From NCBI RefSeq assembly GCF_016595415.1, contig NZ_JAENIO010000013.1, positions 1-64,000 of the forward strand: a DNA stretch of 64,000 nucleotides, in the 5' to 3' direction. The position numbers and the translations under genes are program-made. Of this stretch, positions 44,426 through 52,835 are shown in pieces (position 1 is the first letter of the stretch; every line of letters starts with the position of its first letter). The notes under the pieces were generated by a model. The model saw only the letters and a program-made list of their open reading frames with translations, ran no database searches and was not told the origin of the DNA. The stretch comes from Roseibacillus ishigakijimensis (lineage in GTDB: Bacteria; Verrucomicrobiota; Verrucomicrobiia; Verrucomicrobiales; Akkermansiaceae).

Positions 44426-47400
44426 ATGAAAACCTTTCTTTGTTCTGCCTTTCTCTTGCTGCTGACTCTTTTTCCCTTCCTAGGGGCTGAAGAGGCCTCG
44501 GTGACCATCGATGTGAAAGAGAAGGAGCCCGTGCCGCTCTACTACTCGGCCCATGTCAGCCAAACGGCGGAAGCCCACCGGGAACTCGTCAGCCACACCG
44601 CCGAGCTGACGGTGAAGGTGATTCAGGGCAAGCCGGAGACCTTTTCCTTTGCCCTGCAGGGTGGGGGACGGGTGCGGGAGGTGGTTGCGCTCTCTGAGGA
44701 CGAGGACGAAGGCGGGGAGAGTCCTTTGCAAAGCTGGTCCACCCGTCGGGGGCTGGACGGGGCTTATCTCGAACTCGCCGTGCGGGAGGGGCAGGAGTCC
44801 TATCGCTTTCAAATTCAAGTCGAGCAGGAACTGACCGAACTGCCTGCCGAAATCCGCTTGTGGAATCTGGGTTCCGGGGAGGCGGTGGGCTTCCAGTCCG
44901 AAATCACGGTCACGATCGCCGAGGGGTTGGTGGGGCATTTTGAAAAGCTGCTCGAGGTGAGCCCCAAACGGCAGGAGCGCGAGCAGAGTGGTTGGCAAAA
45001 TCTCTTGGGAGCGGGGCCGGTCTCGCGTGAGTTGATGACGGCCACGGGGGGCGAGATCTTGCTCGCGGTGGCGGTGGATGGTGCGCCCGGGGAGCGGGTT
45101 GCCCTGCGCTCGGCCTCTCTGCGGGGGACGGTGACGGAGGAGGGGGGACGGGCGCGTTTCCAGCTGCGGGGCCAGGTGGTCGCCTCGCAGGATGGGGTCG
45201 AGCTCCCGTTGCTGAAGGGCTCGGCAGCGGTGGGCGAATTGCCCGAGGTCGCCGGGCTGCGTTTTTTTCTGCGCGGGGACACCTACTTTGTCGAAGTGGC
45301 CCAGGCGGGGAGTTATCCGCTGACGCTCACTTTTCTGGCTCCTCTCTTGTCGCAGGAGGCGGGTTGGGGAATGGACTTCACCATTCCGGCGGCCACCCTG
45401 CTGCCGGTTGAGCTACGAGGGCTCTCGGAGGTGACCTTTCCCGCCGGGCAAACCTTGCTTCCCCAGGCGGAAGGAGAAAAGTGGTTGGCCTACCTTCCTG
45501 CCGGGGGACGCTTTCAACTGGCTTGGCAAAAGGCTTTGCCCGCGTCGGAAGGGGCCCTCCTCTTTTCGAGTCAAGCGGAGGTCGATGTGGAAGTGGGGGC
45601 GGGTCTGTTGCGCCAAGAGAGCGACTTTTCCTTCCGCATTCTGCAGGGGGAGATGAGCAGCCTGCAGCTGGAGCTCTCCGGGCCGGGCGAAGTGCTCGCA
45701 GTCACGGGACCAGACTTGCTTTCATGGGAGCGGAACGAGGAGGGGCTTGTGGTGGCTCTGCGTGAGGCCCGCACGGGCTCGGTCTCGCTGCAGGTCACCA
45801 GCCAGTTGGCCCTGGGGGCTTTTCCGGTGGAGGCTTCTCCCCTGCAGCTCACCCCCGGTGCGGCGGTGAGCCATTCCGGGCACCTCCGGGTGCGCGATGG
45901 GGGAGCGGTGCATCTCCAGGTCACTCCCGAGCGGGGCCTGATGCAGCTTCCCCCCGAGGCTTTTCCCGGCGCGAGCCGGGCCGCCCGCCAACAGTTCGTC
46001 TACCGCTTTCCCTCCGCCGACTACGCTCTCTCCCTGCAGGCGAGCCAAATCGTGCCCGAGGTCATGGTCAACGAGACCGTGCTCTATCAGCTCGGGGAAA
46101 GCGGGCGGGCTCTCAGTGCGGAGGTCGAGCTGGATATCCGCGAGTCCACCCTGCGCGAGTGGACCCTGGAACTTCCCGCAGCCCATGCGGTGGTCTCTGT
46201 CAGCGGGGCGGCGGTGGCCGACTACGTGGTGAGTGGTGGCGAGGAAAACGAGCGGCGCTCGCTGCGCATACTTTTCGCGGAAGAAGTGGCCGGGCGCCAA
46301 CTCCTGCGGGTGCAGTTGGAGAATAACGAGTTACTGCCGGAGGGGGACTGGGTCCTGCCCAAGTTGGGCTACCCGGGAGCCCAGGCGGTGCGGGGGGACC
46401 TGGGCATCGCCGCCGAACCGGGGGTGCGGGTGTCGCTGGGAGAAGCCGTCAAGTTGGCCGAAAAGCCCCTCTCTTATTTCCCCAAACGACCGGCGGGGCT
46501 GCAGCTGGCCTTCCGGCAGCGGGAGCGCGACTGGTCGGCGACCTTGCAGGTGGAGCGCCTGCCCGGCAGTGTGGAGGCCGATGTCTTTCATCTCTATTCT
46601 CTCAAGGATGGCACCGCCTACGGCAGCGTGGTGGTGAACTACTTTGTGACGGGGAGTCCCGTCGATGAGTGGCGTCTGCGCGTGCCCGCCGAGGTGGGTA
46701 ATGTGGCCATCGATGGCCAGCAGGTGCGCACCTGGCGGCGGGAGGGCGAGGAGGTCATTGTGACCCTGCAACAGCCCGTGATGGGACTGTTCACTCTCTT
46801 GCTCACCTGCGAGGAAAAAGTAGGAGCGCAAGGGGGCTCCCTGCGGCCCGGGCGGGTGCAGCCGCTGGGGGTGCGCGACGAGCGCGGCTATGTGCAGGTG
46901 GTCAGCCCGGTGCAGGTGCAGTGCGAGGTCGCGACCGCCTCCGGGGGGCTGCTGAAGCTCGATGTCCTCGAGCTTCCGGCCGAGTTCCGTCTGTCCAGCT
47001 CCGCTCCCTCGCTGGCCGTTTATCAATACACCGCTCGTCCCTTTGAGTTGGCTCTGGCTATCGATTGGTATGAACCGGGCGAGACCGTGGCGCAGGTGGT
47101 GGAGTTCGCGGAAGCGAGCAGCCGGGTCTCGCGCGATGGAGAAGTGGTCACCGATATGAACTACAGTTTGAGTAGCCGGGGGAGCCGGATTCTGCGCGTG
47201 ACCTTGCCCGCCGGGGTGAGTTTGTGGGAAACTCGCGTGGCCGGCGAGGCTGTCAATGCCCGGGTCGATGAGGGCAGCACCCTCATTCCCTTGCCGCCGG
47301 GCACCGATGCCAATGAGCGGGTGGCGGTTTCGCTGCGCTACGGTCAAGCCGCCCAGTCTTCCCGCGCCCTTGATCTCGCCCTGCCGACCCTGGCCGCTCC

Positions 47401-50400
47401 GGTTCTGCAAACCGCTTGGGACATCGCCGGGGATGAGCGCCGCGAGCTGCGCCTGCGGGCCGGGTCCGCTCTGGCAGAGGGTGAACGCGGCTTTGTCTGG
47501 CTGGTGGAGCGCGGGCTTTTCCCGACTCTGCTTTTGCTGGCCTTGCTGGCAGCGGTCGCGGTTTTGGCCCGTCCCGCCCGCTGGGTGGCCTTTGGCTTGC
47601 TCATGGCCGCCTTCCTCGCCCTGGCTTACTTGCTGACGCTTTCCTTTGCGGAGCCCGGGTCGGGTTCTTCCCAAGTCTCAATCAGCGTGCCGGTTCTCGC
47701 CCCCGGAGAAGAGGTGGTGGCGCGTCTTGTCCACGCCGAGAAGGGTCGCTTCGGGTGGGACGTCTGGAGCCTGGCGCTCATGGGCGGGGGTGTCCTGCTG
47801 ACTCTTCTGGCCTCGCTGCGAGGCTGGGGAATGGGCATTCGCTTGTCCGCTTTTCTCGCCGCCGGGGCCGGGGCTCTCTGGCTGCCAGGCGGGGCTTTCT
47901 GGTTCTTCGTTCTCTTGGGGGGCGCGATGGGGCTGATTTTGCTGAGCCTCTTGGGGGGAAAAAGGTCCTCCCCGCGAACCCGGGGGAAGGGCTTGCGTCC
48001 TTCCGCCGGTCTGGCCGGGCTCATGCTGGGCGTGACTCTCGCGGGCGCTCCGCGCGGTGAAGGGGCGGAAATCCCGGCTGCGGAGTCCTTGCGGCAGGTG
48101 GCAGAGATGAGCGGAGAACGCTTCGCGGCGGAAGGCCAGCTGACCCTCCGGGGGGAGGTGGGTGACCGCTTCCGGTTGCTGGGTCCGGCCGCGACCTTGC
48201 GGGGATTCTCGGGGGAAGGGCTTCTTCTCTCTTCCGATGAAAGCGGCTTTTGGCTCACGCTCACTGCTGGGCCTGACAAGGAGTCCCCACCGGAGGCAAA
48301 GGCCGGGGACGCGAGGGAGGAGGGCGCCGGGCGCGATCCCGGATGGCGCGAGGCGACTTTTTCCTACCAGATGCCAGCCGAGCCTTCCTCCCTGACCCTC
48401 CCCACTCCGGCTGCGGCGGTCAGTCGACTCGATCTCGCTCTCCCCAAGGCCGGTTGGGAAGTGGTCTCCGATTCCGCCCTGGTGGTGGAGGAAGGCGCGG
48501 AGGACGGGCAGCCGGTAGTGCGCCTTCTTTTGCTCCCTCAGGCCGAGACGACTCTCTCCCTGCGTCCCCGCGAGCGTGATCCCCTGCGTGAGGAGACCGC
48601 GTTCTTCGTGGAGGTGGCCAATGCTTACCTCCCCGGTCCGGGGCTTTTGGAAGGGCGCCATCACGCGACTCTGCGCCCCGCGCAAGGGGTCGTTCGGCAG
48701 GTGCGCCTGCTCGTCCCGGAAGGGCTCACCGTGAGCCGGGTGGGCGAGGGACCGGTGGCTGGCTGGCGCTTCGATGTCGCCAGCCGCGAGCTGGTGGTCG
48801 ACCTCGCTACTCCGCAAGCGGAGGATTTTTCCCTCCTCGTCGTCACCCAGCGCAGTCTCGGGGCCCTGCCCTTGGAGCTCGCCCTCGCTCCTCTGCGAGT
48901 GAAAGGAGCCGAGCGCGAAGTGGGCTCGCTGGGGCTGGCTTTCGGAGGCGAAGCCCAGGCCGGGAAGGTCACCGCCACCGGCTTGCTGGAGATTCACGCC
49001 CGCGACTTTCCCTCCCGTCTTCTGCGGGCCGAGGGGGAGGTCCTGCACCGGGCCTATCGCTACGGGGCCGAGGCGGCCACCCTGCAGCTGGGCATGGTGC
49101 CGGTGGAGCCCGAAATCCGGGTCGAGAGCGAGGAAGTGCTCTCGCTGGGAGCGGAACGCATTTTGCTGAAATCCGACCTGCGGGTGACCATCCTGCGAGC
49201 GGGCATTTTCCGCTTTCGCTTGCCGCTGCCTCCGGGCTTCGAGGTGGAGTCCTTCAGCGGGGAGGCGCTCAGCCACTGGGACGAGAGCGAAGAGAACGGC
49301 GAGCGCGTGGTGATCGCTCATCTCGGCGGGCAGACCCTGGGGGAAAATGCTTTCTCCCTCGTCCTGGCCAAAACGGGAACCTTTGAAGGCGAGGAGACCG
49401 GCGACGACTCTCCCCGGAGCGATCGCTGGACTGTCCCGCGGGTGGTGGTCGCCGAGGCCACTCGCCAAAGCGGGCAACTGATTGTCCGGGCCGAGCAAGG
49501 ACTGCGCCTGCGCACCCTGGAGCGCAAGAATGTCTCCGAACTAGACCCCCGGGCGGCCGGCTTGCGCACGGTGGGCGACTCCGCCTTGGCCTACCGTCTT
49601 TTGCAAAAAGAGTGGGAGCTGACCCTCGGTGTCGAGGAACTGGAACCCTGGGTGACGGGGCAAATTTTGCAAGAAGTGACCCTGCGCGAAGGGCAGACGC
49701 GCCATCTCTTGCTCGCTTCCCTGGAGATCGAGAATGCCGCCATCCGCACCCTACGGGTCGCCTTGCCCGACCTCAGCGAGGAAATGGCCAAGACGCTGCG
49801 GGCTAGTGGAGAGGCGGTGAGCGGGATTTTTCCCGTTCCCGGCGAGGCTGGACTTTGGGAAATCACCTTCCAGCGCCGCGTCCTCGGCTCCCAGGCCGTG
49901 CGCCTGGAGTGGGAGCGCACGGGCGAGCGGACGGGCGGACAGGAGCGGCTCACCAGAGCGGAATTTCCTGCCCTCCGGCAAGCGAACACCACCTTCGCTT
50001 TTCGCGCGGGAAGTCATCTCGAGGTGACCTTCGCGGACCTGCCAGAAGGGTGGTATCGTGTTGATTGGACCGCTCTACCCGGTTCCCTGCGGCGCGCTGG
50101 GGAAGGGGGCAGTCCGGCGGCCGTCCTGCGCGCGGGGCCCGGCCCTCTTACCGTTCAGGTCACCCGGCATGCCATCGCGGAAGCCCTCAAGCTCCGTGTC
50201 TCGCAAGGGCAATTCACTACCGTCGTCTCACCCCTCGGTGATCGCCTCACCGCCGCCCGGCTCCAGGTCGAGGTCGTGCAACGCAGCTCACTGCGCATCG
50301 CTTTTCCGGGCGGAGCCGAGCTCTTTCATGTCTTTGTCAATGGCGAGAGCGTGAACATCGTGCGCGATGGCGGGGGCTACCTCTTCTACGTCGTGCCCGG

Positions 50401-51274
50401 CGCCGGGGAGACTGCCGCCGAGGTGGAATTTGCCTACGCCCAGGCCGGGGAAGTGGCGGAGAGCCTGACCTTTCGTAGCCCGGAGATTTCCGTCCCTCTG
50501 GAGGATATCGTTTGGCGCGTCATCGTGCCGGAGGACTTTGAGCTGGGCTCAATCGCCGGTGATCTCGATTTGCAGGAGGAATCGGCGGCCTCCAAGCGCT
50601 TCGGCAAGGACTCCTATCTGCGTGCTCTCGCCGACCGCTCCACTTTGGCCAAAGAAAAAGCGATCGCCACCTTCGACAAGGCCGACAGCCTCCTGCAGGC
50701 CGGGCAACAGGCCGAGGCCCTTTTGCTCTACCAGAATGTGGCGAACAACTACAGCCTCGACGGAGCCTTCAACGAAGACGCCCGCGTGAAACTCAATCGC
50801 GTGCAGAGTGATCAAATCGTGGTCGGGCTCAATTCGCGGCGCCAGCGCCTCTACCTCGACAACGCCCTCAACGACCCCGCCAGTGCCCGCAACAATGAAC
50901 TGGAAGTGGCCGCTGCCGCCAATGGCATCTTGCAAGGGGAAGTGAACTTCAAGCCCACCGATCTGGAGCAGCTCTTGCTGGGCAACTCCGCCGAGGAGAA
51001 CGACTTTCTACGGCGCATTGCCGACCGCTTGCTCAAGCACCAGAAAACCAGCGAGCCCGCCCCCCAGGCCCTCGCCGTGCCCGTGCCGGCCGAGGGTCAG
51101 GAGTTGATCTTCCGCCGCTCCGTGCGGGTGGCCGGGAGTGAGCCCCTTACCCTGCGCCTCGCCCTTGCCAATGGAAGCGCGAATTCCGGCCGGCCGGAAC
51201 TGGTGGGAGCCTGTCTCCTCCTCCTCGCCCTCGCTGCGGCCTGCGCCTACGCCCTCCGGCCCGCCAAACGCTGA
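44426..51274 (+). CDS. giant envelope protein with internal duplication
   Basis: Product of 2282 residues. An N-terminal signal peptide (MKTFLCSAFLLLLTLFPFLGA) leads into a beta-rich half. A central cluster of about five hydrophobic helices lies at about 1030-1180. Right after it, a second signal-like segment (GLAGLMLGVTLAGAPRGEGA) opens another beta-rich half. The halves share blocks: SLQVTSQLALGAFPVE near 453 with SLLVVTQRSLGALPLE near 1469, and MVNETVLYQLGE near 547 with RVESEEVLSLGAE near 1565. The last 230 residues are helical (TPR-like) with a final membrane helix. No family or enzyme is recognised. Alternative ATG 44375 adds 17 residues. Confidence 0.8.
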   Translation: MKTFLCSAFLLLLTLFPFLGAEEASVTIDVKEKEPVPLYYSAHVSQTAEAHRELVSHTAELTVKVIQGKPETFSFALQGGGRVREVVALSEDEDEGGESPLQSWSTRRGLDGAYLELAVREGQESYRFQIQVEQELTELPAEIRLWNLGSGEAVGFQSEITVTIAEGLVGHFEKLLEVSPKRQEREQSGWQNLLGAGPVSRELMTATGGEILLAVAVDGAPGERVALRSASLRGTVTEEGGRARFQLRGQVVASQDGVELPLLKGSAAVGELPEVAGLRFFLRGDTYFVEVAQAGSYPLTLTFLAPLLSQEAGWGMDFTIPAATLLPVELRGLSEVTFPAGQTLLPQAEGEKWLAYLPAGGRFQLAWQKALPASEGALLFSSQAEVDVEVGAGLLRQESDFSFRILQGEMSSLQLELSGPGEVLAVTGPDLLSWERNEEGLVVALREARTGSVSLQVTSQLALGAFPVEASPLQLTPGAAVSHSGHLRVRDGGAVHLQVTPERGLMQLPPEAFPGASRAARQQFVYRFPSADYALSLQASQIVPEVMVNETVLYQLGESGRALSAEVELDIRESTLREWTLELPAAHAVVSVSGAAVADYVVSGGEENERRSLRILFAEEVAGRQLLRVQLENNELLPEGDWVLPKLGYPGAQAVRGDLGIAAEPGVRVSLGEAVKLAEKPLSYFPKRPAGLQLAFRQRERDWSATLQVERLPGSVEADVFHLYSLKDGTAYGSVVVNYFVTGSPVDEWRLRVPAEVGNVAIDGQQVRTWRREGEEVIVTLQQPVMGLFTLLLTCEEKVGAQGGSLRPGRVQPLGVRDERGYVQVVSPVQVQCEVATASGGLLKLDVLELPAEFRLSSSAPSLAVYQYTARPFELALAIDWYEPGETVAQVVEFAEASSRVSRDGEVVTDMNYSLSSRGSRILRVTLPAGVSLWETRVAGEAVNARVDEGSTLIPLPPGTDANERVAVSLRYGQAAQSSRALDLALPTLAAPVLQTAWDIAGDERRELRLRAGSALAEGERGFVWLVERGLFPTLLLLALLAAVAVLARPARWVAFGLLMAAFLALAYLLTLSFAEPGSGSSQVSISVPVLAPGEEVVARLVHAEKGRFGWDVWSLALMGGGVLLTLLASLRGWGMGIRLSAFLAAGAGALWLPGGAFWFFVLLGGAMGLILLSLLGGKRSSPRTRGKGLRPSAGLAGLMLGVTLAGAPRGEGAEIPAAESLRQVAEMSGERFAAEGQLTLRGEVGDRFRLLGPAATLRGFSGEGLLLSSDESGFWLTLTAGPDKESPPEAKAGDAREEGAGRDPGWREATFSYQMPAEPSSLTLPTPAAAVSRLDLALPKAGWEVVSDSALVVEEGAEDGQPVVRLLLLPQAETTLSLRPRERDPLREETAFFVEVANAYLPGPGLLEGRHHATLRPAQGVVRQVRLLVPEGLTVSRVGEGPVAGWRFDVASRELVVDLATPQAEDFSLLVVTQRSLGALPLELALAPLRVKGAEREVGSLGLAFGGEAQAGKVTATGLLEIHARDFPSRLLRAEGEVLHRAYRYGAEAATLQLGMVPVEPEIRVESEEVLSLGAERILLKSDLRVTILRAGIFRFRLPLPPGFEVESFSGEALSHWDESEENGERVVIAHLGGQTLGENAFSLVLAKTGTFEGEETGDDSPRSDRWTVPRVVVAEATRQSGQLIVRAEQGLRLRTLERKNVSELDPRAAGLRTVGDSALAYRLLQKEWELTLGVEELEPWVTGQILQEVTLREGQTRHLLLASLEIENAAIRTLRVALPDLSEEMAKTLRASGEAVSGIFPVPGEAGLWEITFQRRVLGSQAVRLEWERTGERTGGQERLTRAEFPALRQANTTFAFRAGSHLEVTFADLPEGWYRVDWTALPGSLRRAGEGGSPAAVLRAGPGPLTVQVTRHAIAEALKLRVSQGQFTTVVSPLGDRLTAARLQVEVVQRSSLRIAFPGGAELFHVFVNGESVNIVRDGGGYLFYVVPGAGETAAEVEFAYAQAGEVAESLTFRSPEISVPLEDIVWRVIVPEDFELGSIAGDLDLQEESAASKRFGKDSYLRALADRSTLAKEKAIATFDKADSLLQAGQQAEALLLYQNVANNYSLDGAFNEDARVKLNRVQSDQIVVGLNSRRQRLYLDNALNDPASARNNELEVAAAANGILQGEVNFKPTDLEQLLLGNSAEENDFLRRIADRLLKHQKTSEPAPQALAVPVPAEGQELIFRRSVRVAGSEPLTLRLALANGSANSGRPELVGACLLLLALAAACAYALRPAKR

Positions 51275-51345
51275 GGTTGGGGAGGAAAGGTGCGGAAAGC
51301 GAAGAGAGACTTGCGCCCGAGAGCAAACACCTTCACCTTGAGGGC

Positions 51346-51439
51346 GGAGAGAAATGCGTGCCTGGTGGCCGCCGCGGTCTTCAAAACCGTTGAGACTTCT
51401 CACGGGGTCTGGTGGGTTCGATTCCTTCCCTCTCCGCCA
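51346..51439 (+). tRNA. selC: tRNA-Sec (anticodon TCA)
   Basis: Class II tRNA of 94 nt: anticodon loop CTTCAAA (TCA at 51381-51383) on a GCGGT/ACCGT stem, a long variable arm AGACTTC/GGGGTCT with loop TCAC, D-loop TGGT of only four bases, T-loop GGTTCGATTCC, discriminator G and encoded CCA. These match selenocysteine tRNA. The acceptor/T helix is unusual: 12 pairs (7+5), not 13, with an A-C at pair 7 and a T-T in the T stem, and the D stem GCG-GCC needs a bulged T. The gene is 71 bp after the giant gene. selA, selB and selD are not in the window. Confidence 0.8.
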
Positions 51440-51586
51440 ATTTGTAGGTGCGGATTTTGGGCCGGGGCTGTGAAAGAAAGCTCTTTCCAAAAAAAACGAA
51501 AAAAACTGGCAAAAGATTCTTGCACCGGTCGGAAAGTGAGATAACGTCCCCCTCCCGGCGGCGAGAGCCACTGGAACTAACAAAAT

Positions 51587-51663
<77 letters not shown>

Positions 51664-51666
51664 AAT

Positions 51667-51700
51667 GAAGGCCCTTAAGTTGAGAGACTTAAGGGCCTTC
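51667..51700 (+). terminator. strong hairpin terminator after tRNA-fMet
   Basis: A perfect 14 bp stem (51667-51680 with 51687-51700) with a 6-base loop TGAGAG is followed by TCTCTTTC. It starts 4 bases after the tRNA CCA end and lies between it and the convergent exonuclease gene, so it may work in both directions. Confidence 0.8.
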
Positions 51701-51721
51701 TCTCTTTCAGGGTGGAAGCTT

Positions 51722-52729
51722 TCAGAGGGTTTGGAAGGGGAATTCGAGCTGGTCATTGCCGTCGAGGGACCAGGCTTCGTAGCCGTGTTGACGGAGGTCG
51801 CGGGCGAATGCGCGGGTGGACCCGTGGACGGTGAGAATGCGTTGCGGGTTCACGCTTTGCACGGTTTGGATCAGTTCGTCGTAGTCGGCATGGTCGGAGA
51901 GGGGAATGACGGCGTCGCAGCGGTAACGATAGCGCGCGCTGGCATCGAGACCCCAGCCGGAGAGCATGGCGGTGCGGGTGGGACCGAGAGCGGCGAATCG
52001 CTTTTGGCGGCGAATCTGGGGCGGGGCGATGAGGGTGTGTCCGGGGGGCACTTGGTCTGCGAGAGCTGGGGGGGGTGGTAGGGTGAGACCTGCTTCGTGA
52101 CAGGCTTGGGACATCTCGCAAACGCTCTTTGCTGCCACGGTGGGGAGGTCGGCGGCGGAGAGAATGGCGTGGGCTTCCTGGGCTTTGCCAAGGGAGTAGG
52201 CGAGCACGACGGGGGTGCGGTTCTCGGCGAAGGCGTCTTTGACGAAGGAGAGAAGGCGGGAGGTGAGCTCCTGTCGGGGAGGGAAGCGGTAGCGGGGAAG
52301 GCCGAAGGTGGTCTCCATGATGAGAAAATCAGCGGGCTGGAGTTGCGCTGGTTGACAGGTCAATGAGGGGCGTCGTTTGAAGTCTCCGGTGTAGAGGAGG
52401 CTGGATCCATCGCTGATTCGGGTGAGATGGAGCATGGCGGAGCCGAAAATATGTCCGGCTGGCAGGAGGCGGATTTCATGGTCCTGATGGAGCCAGGGTT
52501 CTCCGTAGGCGAGAGGGTGCAGGCGATCGGCGGCGACCTGGTAGCGCCGACGGAGAAGGTGGGCGGTCTCGGGGGAGCAAAGAATGCGCTCGTGGCGGGC
52601 AAAGTGGTCGGCGTGGGCGTGGGAGACGAAGGAGAAGGCCTGCTTGCGGGGGGCGTCGAGATGGAGCCCAAGCTCGGGGAGAAAGAGGGCGGGGCGGGTG
52701 TCGAGGGGAAGGAGAGGGCGGTCGCTCAC
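51722..52729 (-). CDS. MBL-fold exonuclease, ligase-associated DNA exonuclease type
   Basis: Metallo-beta-lactamase/beta-CASP-like hydrolase of 335 residues. Metal ligands are visible in HAHADH (H37-x-H39-x-D41-H42), GHIFGSAM, YTGDF and PLSDHADY. The pattern fits the ligase-associated DNA exonuclease family (TIGR04122), which usually sits next to an ATP-dependent DNA ligase; no ligase is in the window. It probably trims DNA ends, perhaps RNA. Start is GTG. The branching-enzyme gene is upstream on the same strand but separated by a strong terminator. Confidence 0.8.
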   Translation of the reverse strand: MSDRPLLPLDTRPALFLPELGLHLDAPRKQAFSFVSHAHADHFARHERILCSPETAHLLRRRYQVAADRLHPLAYGEPWLHQDHEIRLLPAGHIFGSAMLHLTRISDGSSLLYTGDFKRRPSLTCQPAQLQPADFLIMETTFGLPRYRFPPRQELTSRLLSFVKDAFAENRTPVVLAYSLGKAQEAHAILSAADLPTVAAKSVCEMSQACHEAGLTLPPPPALADQVPPGHTLIAPPQIRRQKRFAALGPTRTAMLSGWGLDASARYRYRCDAVIPLSDHADYDELIQTVQSVNPQRILTVHGSTRAFARDLRQHGYEAWSLDGNDQLEFPFQTL

Positions 52730-52791
52730 GGGAATGCCTCCAGGCTAGACCGGGTGCGGGAAAAGGCAAAAAAGCAAAGGCGGGGGGAAGC

Positions 52792-52828
52792 AAAGGGGGA
52801 GACCGCTCTGCGCGGGTCGCCCCCTTTT
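52792..52828 (-). terminator. terminator of glgB
   Basis: A 12 bp GC-rich stem with one mismatch (52815-52827 with 52792-52804) and a 10-base loop follows the glgB stop by 8 bases. The minus-strand run after it is CCCCCTTTG, so the T tract is short. Confidence 0.65.
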
Positions 52829-52835
52829 CGGAGGT

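Noticed and set aside
47678-49498. A 606-codon open frame on the minus strand inside the giant gene, and a similar one at 42664-44508
   Set aside because: Compositionally biased (Gly, Pro, His, Gln, Arg) with no recognisable domain; shadow frames of the plus-strand genes.
51346-51439. Opal suppressor or tRNA-Trp variant
   Set aside because: The long variable arm, four-base D-loop, discriminator G and CTTCAAA loop fit tRNA-Sec and not tRNA-Trp.
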